Part shown: piece by piece, positions 45,308-52,227 of the stretch
Layout: every line of letters begins with the position of its first letter
Numbering within the stretch: position 1 is the stretch's first letter
Assembly (NCBI RefSeq): GCF_014216315.1
Contig: NZ_CP045703.1
Location: 1-64,000 of the forward strand
Reading direction: 5' to 3'
DNA from: Streptomyces finlayi
GTDB taxonomy: Bacteria; Actinomycetota; Actinomycetes; Streptomycetales; Streptomycetaceae
DNA: 64,000 bases
The notes under the pieces: model-generated
What the model saw: the letters and a program-made list of their open reading frames with translations, nothing else
Told to the model about the DNA's origin: nothing
The model's database searches: none
Made by a program: the position numbers and the translations under genes

Positions 45308-45322
45308 TATCACGGCGTGATA
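45308..45322. promoter_or_regulatory. Palindrome TATCACGGCGTGATA upstream of parA
   Basis: Same 15-bp palindrome as the three copies in parB (centre base read on the other strand), in an AT-richer stretch typical of a promoter. Likely the parA operator or a partition site. Confidence 0.7.
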
Positions 45323-45481
45323 ACCCACCCCGGCCCTGTGACCCGTCTCCACGAACCTTGACCGATCTCACCGAACCTTGGTCGCCTGGCCGCTGACCGG
45401 CTGGCAGCAGACGACACGCCTGGCGGACAACGGTCCGATTCGGTCCGGTTCGGTTCGGTCCGGACCCAGATAGTCAGTCAG

Positions 45482-46018
45482 TCAGGATCGGTTGGGGGCG
45501 CCGCCGAACAGCGGGTCCAGGGGAGCTTCCTCGTACCCGACAACAAGGCATGCCTCCGCGGCAGGTCCCCCGGGAGAGTTCCACGAGCCGGGCCAGGGCC
45601 GCCGCCTCGGACGGGAGTGCGGCCGGATCGAGGTCCAGTGCTCGGGCCGTGCGGTTGCGTCGTCGGTCGAGGCCGGGCAGGTCCTCACGGTACGCGTCGG
45701 CGACCGCCTGGAGTTCCTCGGCCATCCGTCCCGGAGCATCCCGTCACCACGGCGCCATGAGACACAGCCGCACCAACTCATCGAGTCCGAGGGCGAGCGG
45801 TCCGGCCTCGCCGTCGAGGCCCACGTTCATCACTGGGCGTTCCGCTGCGCCCTCGCCGACGAAGCAGAACGCGTCCCCCTGTGCCCGCCCGTGCGAACTG
45901 ATCCAGCCGGGCACCGGAGGTGAGCCGAAGCCGGTCCTCCAGCTCATGGTCGGCCGGGGCCGTCGCGTCGAGGTCCGCGACCCCGTCGAGGAAGGCGACG
46001 ACGTTTTCGGGCTCTCCT
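45482..46018 (-). pseudogene. Conserved hypothetical protein, frameshifted, cut by ISL3
   Basis: Coherent minus-strand pieces are ENVVAFLDGVADLDATAPAD, then GDAFCFVGEGAAERPVMNVG, DELVRLCLMAPW, EELQAVADAYREDLPGLDRR and AALPSEAAALARLVELS, ending near PLFGGAPNRS. They lie in three frames. Together they suggest a protein of about 170 residues of the SUKH/Smi1-like kind. Family uncertain. The 5' end touches the ISL3-family element. Confidence 0.4.
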
Positions 46019-46023
46019 GTCGG

Positions 46024-46965
46024 ATCCGTGGGTGGTCAGTGCGGGAGTTGACGGCCTGGTAGGTGGGGGCGGTGGCCGCCGAGGCTGAGCGTGGCCAGGG
46101 CGATAAGGGCCTGAGGGTTCTTGAAGCCGAAGGCGATCCGGGTGATCAGCCGGATCTTGGTGTTCATCGATTCGACGAGTCCGTTGGACAGGCCGTGCTC
46201 GGCCGCCGCGGTGATCGCGTCCCAGTGCTTGACGATGAAGCGCTGGAGCTCGACGAAGGCGTCGATGCGGCAGCGGCGGGCCCAGATCACCCAGTCCCGC
46301 AGGGCCTCGGGAGTGTCGGTGCCGGACTTCAGGGCGAGGCGCCTTCAGTAGGTAGGCGCGGTGCAGGACGGGGTGGGCCTTGGCGACGAATTGAAGCTGG
46401 GAGCGTTGGTAGGCGGTGAGGTCCTCGGGGTTCTTCCAGAGCGCGAAGCGGGCCTTCTTCAGAGACTTCGATCCCGGGGTGGTGCGGCCCTTGCCCTTGC
46501 GTTCGGTGTTCCAGACCTCACGGCGTACGACGTCCAGGGCGTCGGTGGCCCACTTGACCGTGTGGAAGGGGTCCATCACGCGCACCGCCTGCGGACAGTG
46601 CACGGCCACGGGGCCGGCGACCCAGTCCGCCGCGTCGGCCGACACGTGTGTGATCTTCGCGCAGCGTTCCGGGCCGAGCAGGGTGAAGAACATGTTCAAG
46701 GTTGCCTTGTCCCGGCCGGGTTCGGCCCACAGCAGACGCCCCGAATCGTGGTCGACGACGACGGTGAGGTACTTGTGGCGCTTCTTGTAGCTGATCTCGT
46801 CGATCCCGATCCGCCGCAGCCCGGCCAGCCGGTCGGTCTGTGCCTCGGTGTCCGCCCAGACCCGGGCGACCACGGCACCGACCGTGCGCCATCCGATCCG
46901 CATCAGCTGGGTGACGGCCGTCTTGGAACAGCAGGTGGCCAACCAGGCGACTCTGTGCCCGCCCG
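46024..46965 (-). mobile_element. ISL3-family element, 5'-truncated
   Basis: It extends from the transposase 3' end with flanking GCACTGACCACCCACGGATC to an abrupt junction with an SDR gene fragment at about 46965. The zinc-finger N-terminal part of the transposase is missing. One terminus only is present. Confidence 0.55.
46036..46965 (-). pseudogene. ISL3-family transposase, truncated and frameshifted
   Basis: The DDE core is visible: RLAGLRRIGIDEISYKKRHK with Asp, THVSADAADWV, and PFHTVKWATDALDVVRREVW. After a shift near 46335 the C-terminal AAAEHGLSNGLVESMNTKIR carries the catalytic Glu. The CxxC-rich N-terminus of ISL3 enzymes is absent. Confidence 0.75.
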
Positions 46966-47105
46966 CGCCGAGCTCCGCAACGAGCTGCGCGCCGGAGGAG
47001 CCACGGGCCACGACCAGGAGGTGCGCGTCTGCGGACTGGCGCAGGATGTACTCCGCGGCGACGCGGCCGATCCCGCGACTCGCGCCCGCTCAGCACGATG
47101 GTGGC
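46966..47105 (-). pseudogene. Short-chain dehydrogenase N-terminal scrap
   Basis: In two frames joined near 47090 the sequence reads TIVLSG then ASRGIGRVAAEYILRQSADA and HLLVVARGSSGAQLVAELG, the SDR cofactor motif (T/S)GxSRGIG with the following helix and strand. It is wedged between the ISL3 element and a TnpB right end. Confidence 0.5.
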
Positions 47106-47107
47106 TT

Positions 47108-47254
47108 CGTGACTCCTCCCCCTCATGGACGAGGGGGCTTCTCGCTATGCCGGTTGGGCTTCGCGACGGACCAGCCCGGCCCGTAGAACGTTCAGGGCGC
47201 CTACCGTGTCGGCGTGCGCGGTGTGGTCGCAGACGACGCAGTGGAACTTCTCCC
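47108..47254 (-). pseudogene. TnpB C-terminal remnant 2 with right-end hairpin
   Basis: The minus frame reads KFHCVVCDHTAHADTVGALN then VLRAGLVRREAQPA and TAG at 47145-47147. The hairpin end (GAGAAGCCCCCTCGTCCATG ... GAGGGGGAGGAGTCAC) follows at 47108-47144. It is almost identical to remnant 1 at 35133-35302. Confidence 0.7.
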
Positions 47255-47307
47255 TGCTTGGTCTCGCAGCCTGAGTACGCATCAGCCCTGGCCACACGCA
47301 GGGGACC

Positions 47308-47357
47308 TATCACGGCGTGATACGCACAGCTCGCTCCCGACCTATCACGCCGTGATA
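47308..47357. promoter_or_regulatory. Two copies of the par palindrome
   Basis: TATCACGGCGTGATA at 47308-47322 and TATCACGCCGTGATA at 47343-47357, centre to centre 35 bp, close to the 33-bp spacing inside parB. They lie about 90 bp before the small gene at 47446. Confidence 0.7.
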
Positions 47358-47445
47358 GGTCTCCGGCTTCCCCAGTGGGTGTGCAGTCACCCATGCAACA
47401 CCGAAGGAACGCACATTGAACTTCACATCCTCCACCGAAGGTGAC

Positions 47446-47847
47446 ATGGAGATCTTCCTTTCCGTGGTCGGTACGCATCTGGGCAAGATAGGCGCGGAGA
47501 CCGTGCTCGATCTGTATGTGGATACAGCCATCACCGACCCTGCACCAGAGCGTGTCCTCGAAGAGATGATCGAGGAAGCAAGGTCGGCGCAAGGGCCGGC
47601 ATCTGCCAGGCGCGGGGACCCTCTCATGGCCGTGCCTCTTGATCTGCACTCTCAAAGAGGCCTTGAGCGATTCTCGCTCCTCGCGCATCGCACCATTGGA
47701 TGCGAGGCATCGGTGGGCGCTGAGCTCGTCTTCTCGACTGTTGAGAACGAGCGCATTGTCTGCCTCGACCTGCCGCAGGGTGACGTCGAGGCGCTCGAAG
47801 CCGAGGCCCGGCTGGAGGGCGCGAAGTCCCTCATCCGCGTCGCGTAG
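47446..47847 (+). CDS. Hypothetical protein behind par palindromes
   Basis: 133 residues from ATG 47446, with GAAGGTG upstream. A TTG start at 47416 would add ten residues. It is acidic and mostly helical at first (VLEEMIEEARSAQGPASARR), then a strand-rich half (VGAELVFSTVENERIVCLDL) ending EGAKSLIRVA. No known family is recognised. Because two par palindromes lie in its upstream region, it may be controlled by ParA or ParB. Confidence 0.6.
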   Translation: MEIFLSVVGTHLGKIGAETVLDLYVDTAITDPAPERVLEEMIEEARSAQGPASARRGDPLMAVPLDLHSQRGLERFSLLAHRTIGCEASVGAELVFSTVENERIVCLDLPQGDVEALEAEARLEGAKSLIRVA

Positions 47848-47849
47848 GC

Positions 47850-48195
47850 CTGTCGGGTCACATCGTGAACGGCGGCCCCACCTGACGCGCTGTAACCTCG
47901 GGGTGGCATTGCCTTCGCTGCTGCCGTGGCTGACCTCTCCAGGTACCAGCCGACCTCCCATTCACGACCAGGCCGTGGAGGCGAGCCGCCAAAGTGTTGC
48001 AGGGCGACGGCGATGACTTCGGGCCCGTGGTCGCCTCCCGGCCGGGTGTGGGCCCGCTCTCCGAAGGGACCGACGCGCACGGCGACATCCTGGCGCAGGC
48101 TCGGCGCCGAGGGTTCGGGGGAGCGGAGAGCATCGAGTGTCGAGCGAACCACGTTGCCTGACCTTCGAGGTTGAGGGTTTCCCGGGAGCATGCCC
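47850..48195 (-). other. Possible coding remnant, unknown
   Basis: A minus frame including DVAVRVGPFGERAHTRPGGD and VALQHFGGSPPRPGREWEVG has coding-like composition but no recognisable start, family or ribosome site. Confidence 0.25.
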
Positions 48196-48480
48196 GCAGC
48201 AGCGGAAGATTCGTCGGGCCATGGGGCGGCTATCCTCCTGCCCGGGGTTGGCGGTGCGAGTGCCTACGGGCGTCTTGGGTACGCGCGGCGGATGAATCTG
48301 CAGGTGCGAACTGAGCTTCCAGCTGAGCATCGAGATATCTAGTGGGCGAAATCTCAACGCCTGCCGACAGCCACCCTGGCGAGCTCGACCCGGTTGGCAG
48401 AGTCAACTTGATGCGGCCCTGAAGGACCGGGCTTGGAGGTGGGGCGCCACTGGCTGTAGTGTGGCCTCCTCCGTCCGGAC
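48196..48480. other. No feature recognised
   Basis: No gene, repeat or hairpin of note between the possible remnant and the TnpB scrap. Confidence 0.35.
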
Positions 48481-48483
48481 CAC

Positions 48484-48620
48484 CTATGGGGTGGCTGGGA
48501 CGCGTGACTCACGCCCCGCTGTCCACACAGCTTCGCCCTTGCGGTCGATGTTGTGGGACGCGCTGTCGTCCGCGTGCATGGTGACGCCACAGGCGCGGCA
48601 CGCGAACGACCGCCCCTTGG
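48484..48620 (-). pseudogene. TnpB C-terminal remnant 3
   Basis: The minus frame reads FACRACGVTMHADDSASHNI then DRKGEAVWTAGRESRVPATP and TAG. The CxxC knuckle and the aspartate in HADDSASHN fit the zinc-finger/RuvC-III end of TnpB, from a different lineage than remnants 1 and 2. Confidence 0.55.
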
Positions 48621-48945
48621 GCTACGGTCCGATGAGTCGGGTCATCAGGTCACGTCACTCTGAGGGCCTCGCGGTCACTCGAAGAACGACTCAGCGGACA
48701 CCTCCTCCTCCCTCAACCTCACTTGAGGCAGCCCCATTGGGCTGTTGAGGCGAGGCCCATGGTCGTCGAAATCTCACGTACGCCGATCTGACGGCCTCCC
48801 ATCCGGGCTAGGACCCCGAGGCACCGAGAGCTCGGAGATCGGGCGTCTACGGCACGATTCTGTGGGTCGCTTTTGTGAGCAGAACAGCTTTTGCGTCGAA
48901 TATGGAGCCAGGCCGTGCACTCCGTCGACAGCTTTGGCGTCTTCT
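48621..48945. other. Intergenic; contains the putative guide region of the TnpB RNA
   Basis: No gene is supported. The part next to 48946, read on the minus strand, is the flank that a TnpB-associated omega RNA would use as guide. Confidence 0.4.
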
Positions 48946-49000
48946 CTTGACATCCTCCCCCTCCTGAAGGAGGGGGATTCCTACGGCTCGCGCCGTGGGG
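48946..49000 (-). ncRNA. Putative omega-RNA 3' end of the TnpB element
   Basis: On the minus strand CCCCCTCC-TTCA-GGAGGGGG followed by AGGATGTCAAG forms the hairpin-plus-tail at the right end of actinobacterial TnpB elements and overlaps the gene's 3' end. In TnpB systems the RNA continues past this end, and the flanking 16-20 nt act as guide. The first flanking bases here are AGAAGACGCCAAAGCTGTCG. Confidence 0.5.
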
Positions 49001-50183
49001 TTTTCTGCTTCGTCGCCGACTGCCCGCCCGGAGAACTCCGTTGAGGTCTTACACCGGCTCCACAGACTGTCACCGAGAGCCCCTCGGCCAGTACGTTCTT
49101 CGCGGCGTTCACGTCACGGTCGTGAGTGACACCGCACCTACACGTCCACATACGGATGTTCAGCGGCATCTTGCCCTGCAAGGTGCCGCAGGCGGAGCAC
49201 AGCCTGGAGGAGGGGAACCAGCGGTCGATGGCGACCAGGTCCCTTCCGTGCCAGGCGCACTTGTACTCCAGCATGCCGCGCATCGTGCTCCAGGCAGCAT
49301 CCGAGATGGCGCGGGCCAGAAAATGGTTCTTGACCATGTTGCGTACGGTGAGGTCTTCGATCACGATCGTTTGGTTTTCACGAACGAGTCGAGTGGTCAG
49401 CTTGTGCAGGTGGTCACGCCTGCGGTCGGTAATGCGGGCATGGACCTTGGCGACCTTGCGCCGGGCCTTGGCCCGGTTCGCTCCGTCACCCCTGGCCTTC
49501 TTCGCCAGCACCCGCTGAGCCTTGGCGAGACGGGCGCGGTCCTTGCGCTCGAACCTGGGGTTGGTGACCTTCTCTCCGGTGGAGAGCGTCACCAGGCTGG
49601 TGATCCCGGCGTCGATCCCGACCGTGTTCGTGGTCTGGGGCATGGTTGCGGGGATGTCGTCGCACAGCATCGACACGAACCAGCGCCCAGCCGGATCCTG
49701 CGAAACCGTCACCGTGGACGGCGTCGCACCTTCGGGAAGGGGGCGGGACCACACGATGTCGAGCGGTTCGCTCATCTTGGCGAGGGTCAGCTTGCCGTCC
49801 CGGTAGCGGAAACCGCTGGTGGTGTACTCAGCGGACTTCCGCGACGTCTTCCGGGACTTGAAGGCCGGGTACTTGGCCCGCTTCTGCCAGAAGTTCCCGA
49901 ACGCTCCTTGCAGATGCCGCAACGTCTGCTGCAACGGCACAGACGAAACCCCGGACAGGTAGGCCAGCTCGTCGGTCTTCTTCCACGAGGTGAGCATCAC
50001 GGAGGTGGCGTTGTAGTTGACCCGCTCCTGACGGAGCGTCCACGCCTCGGACCGTGCGGCGAGCGCCAGGTTGTAGACCTTGCGAACGCAGCCGAACGTG
50101 CGCGACAGCTCGACCGCCTGCGCATCGGTCGGACAGAAGCGGTACTTGAACGCCCGCTTCACCTGCTTCGTGGTCATGCTCAC
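48981..50183 (-). CDS. tnpB: TnpB RNA-guided nuclease of an IS200/IS605-type element
   Basis: 400 residues, full length. The RuvC catalytic residues are D191 (VGIDAGITS), E276 (IVIEDLTV) and D357 (THDRDVNAAKN). Zinc-knuckle cysteines are C329, C332, C348 and C350. The N-terminal FKYRFCPTDAQ start is typical. TnpB cleaves DNA next to a TAM using an omega RNA made from the element's right end, and so helps retain the transposon. No tnpA is adjacent, so it depends on a transposase elsewhere or is immobile. It sits inside the 3' part of a TnsB-like gene. Catalytically it looks intact. Confidence 0.92.
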   Translation of the reverse strand: MSMTTKQVKRAFKYRFCPTDAQAVELSRTFGCVRKVYNLALAARSEAWTLRQERVNYNATSVMLTSWKKTDELAYLSGVSSVPLQQTLRHLQGAFGNFWQKRAKYPAFKSRKTSRKSAEYTTSGFRYRDGKLTLAKMSEPLDIVWSRPLPEGATPSTVTVSQDPAGRWFVSMLCDDIPATMPQTTNTVGIDAGITSLVTLSTGEKVTNPRFERKDRARLAKAQRVLAKKARGDGANRAKARRKVAKVHARITDRRRDHLHKLTTRLVRENQTIVIEDLTVRNMVKNHFLARAISDAAWSTMRGMLEYKCAWHGRDLVAIDRWFPSSRLCSACGTLQGKMPLNIRMWTCRCGVTHDRDVNAAKNVLAEGLSVTVCGAGVRPQRSSPGGQSATKQKTPRREP

Positions 50184-50330
50184 AAACTAGCGGTGCCGCG
50201 ACTTAAGATCAAACCTGCGGGTCGCGGCACCGGAATCCGCCCTGGCGGCGAATCCCAGCCCACCGCCCTGCTCCGCACGGGCTGAGTTTCCTCCCCGAGC
50301 CAAAGCACGGGGTATCCACACAGGAGGAAG
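50184..50330 (-). promoter_or_regulatory. Left end and promoter region of the TnpB element
   Basis: It contains the inverted arms GGTGCCGCGAC and GTCGCGGCACC near 50190-50235 and a CCCCGTGCTTTGGCTCGGGG hairpin at about 50294-50313, consistent with the hairpin-bearing left end of IS605-type elements. Confidence 0.45.
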
Positions 50331-51702
50331 AGATGACCGTGGCCTCGGCATGGGGTTCGACGGCTGGCCGAGGCCAGGACGGTTGTGCGGTGGCCCGGGT
50401 CCGGGCGGCGACCTTGCGTTGTCTGCGGCTGCGGCCCGGTGGCGCAACTTGTGGACTGTCCGGTCCATCGGCGGCCTGGTCCAGCGGGGCGACGGCGGTC
50501 TGGGCGATCTCTTCCTCCGTGGCCCGATCCGATCCGCGCTCGGCAAGGATGCGGCGGGCGTGGTCCCAGTCACGTGTCGGAGATGTAGGCCATGCCCGGT
50601 CGCAGACGATCGTCTCCGGCGTGATCACCGGGACGGCCGCGGCGTTGGCCAGCCGTTCGTCGAGCGCGATGAGCGAGGCGTGCGGGAGGACCGAGCGGGA
50701 CATCCGCAGCGCGTCTGCCCAGCCCGGCCGCATCGGCTCCGGGGTCATCGCCCGCGCCAGCAGCAGAGCGGCATCCTCCGTCTTCGTAGAGGGCCGCAGC
50801 ACCGCCGCGGCCAGCGTGCGGGTCGCGATGTCCGCGATGCCGGTCAGCTCGACGGTGTCCACCGTGCCGTCGTCATGGACGACCAGCACGTCCAGGGGAG
50901 TTGAGTCGATCTCCATCACCTCGCCCGGCCGGACTACGGTGAGCTGACCGAACATGCCGTCCGGCTGCTTGGCCAGCGAGCGCCGGGTGCGGGCCGAGCC
51001 CAGGGTGTGCCGCCCGGAGGAGAGTGCGGACAGCAGCCGGTAGAACGTCGTCCGGGACGGCAATGCCACCACTCCCGGGCCGTGTTCGGCCTCCAGCGCG
51101 CGTTCCATCCGGCGCCGCAGGACCTGAGCGGACGCCGTGGAGCGACTGGTCTGGTCCTCCACGACCTTCCGCAGGGCCTCGACGACCCTCCGGTCGACGC
51201 GGCCGGTCCCGTCCGAGACGGACCGCAGCCGCGGGTCGACCAGGCCCAGTACGCCCTCGCGCTCAAAGCGTCCCCGTATCCGCTGGATCAGCTTCAAGGA
51301 CGCGGGATGCCCACCCGCCTCAAGCTCCGCTGCCTTGGTCAGCTCCCGCTGCCGCAGCGACCGGACCGCCGGATCGTATGCGGCCCGCACCCGCCCGTGC
51401 GGGTCCTCCATCGGACGGCCGGTGAGCATCTGCACCAGGTGGCGCTGCCACCACTCCGCCCGTTCAACAGCCTTGAGAGGAAACCCCAGCACCCCGGCCG
51501 CCGGAACCGCCGCCCGTACCGAGGACGGCGTGACCACCTCGAAGCCGGCAGACGACAGCAGGTCGGCCAAGAGAACCACGCTCGGCAACTGGCTCTCGTC
51601 GACGAGGCGGACCGCAGTCCCCTCCAAAGCCGCCACCGTGTGCAGACGGCCGTCAAAACGGACCAGGTCACCTGCTCGCAGAAGTCGCGGACGCGACGGC
51701 AT
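50329..51702 (-). pseudogene. TnsB-like (Mu/Tn7-type) transposase with internal deletion
   Basis: From ATG 51700-51702 the N-terminal domain (RLLRAGDLVRFDGRLHTVAA) and helix-turn-helix region are normal. The catalytic core starts (EVMEIDSTPLDVLVVHDDGT, first Asp) and continues to ETIVCDRAWPTSP. There it joins directly to a C-terminal tail (ARRILAERGSDRATEEEIAQ, RRQRKVAARTRATAQPSW), so the second Asp/Glu part of the RNase H fold is missing while the frame is kept. The original end is further cut by the TnpB insertion, through which the frame runs on to 50209. The protein cannot be an active transposase. Confidence 0.7.
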
Positions 51703-52001
51703 CACCGCCCCCTTCCCGTACCTCTCCGAGCCCGACCCGCGTACCCGCCGACAGCAGTCCCGCGCGGAGATCCACAACAAGGACGCGCTGCCAGAGCAGG
51801 TGGAGAGCACCGGAAGCACCGCGATCTGACCGCCCACCCGCCTGGCTCCGGCCAGCAGCGAGGCCCTCTCGCCGAACACCTCGACCAGACGATCGGCGAC
51901 CCGTGGGCGGTGCACGCGCGGATGCCGGTGTGCAGTCATACAGGCACCCGTACGTACGACGCCGACCATTCACACCGACCGTACGAAAGGCCCTCGCCAC
52001 C

Positions 52002-52111
52002 CTGCCCACAGAAGACTGGAACACCTCGGAACCTGCCTACAGATGACCGGGACGGTGATCCTCTTGCCCACGGAAGAGCGGGACTGCCCACACATCACTG
52101 GGATCGGACAC
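52002..52111. repeat. Transposon end with four degenerate 21-bp repeats
   Basis: CTGCCCACAGAAGACTGGAA, CTGCCTACAGATGACCGGGA, TTGCCCACGGAAGAGCGGGA and CTGCCCACACATCACTGGGA begin at 52002, 52033, 52064 and 52084 (spacing 31, 31, 20). Read from the outside, the end begins TGTCCGATCCCAGTG at 52111. Repeated sites and a terminal TGT are typical of TnsB-bound ends of Tn7-like elements. Confidence 0.65.
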
Positions 52112-52172
52112 ATTCGACCAGGACAACACCGCATGGTGCCCCCGAACGCACTTCGCGCGCCATTCGTACGCC

Positions 52173-52195
52173 AAACGTACGCGCATCGTACGTTT
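52173..52195. promoter_or_regulatory. Operator-like inverted repeat upstream of tap
   Basis: AAACGTACG and CGTACGTTT are separated by five bases, 32 bp before the tap start, with another GTACG half-site at 52165. The Tap N-terminal helix-turn-helix is an obvious candidate ligand (autoregulation, inferred). Confidence 0.6.
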
Positions 52196-52227
52196 CGTGG
52201 GGTAGGGTCTTGGTCAGGAGGTGCTCC

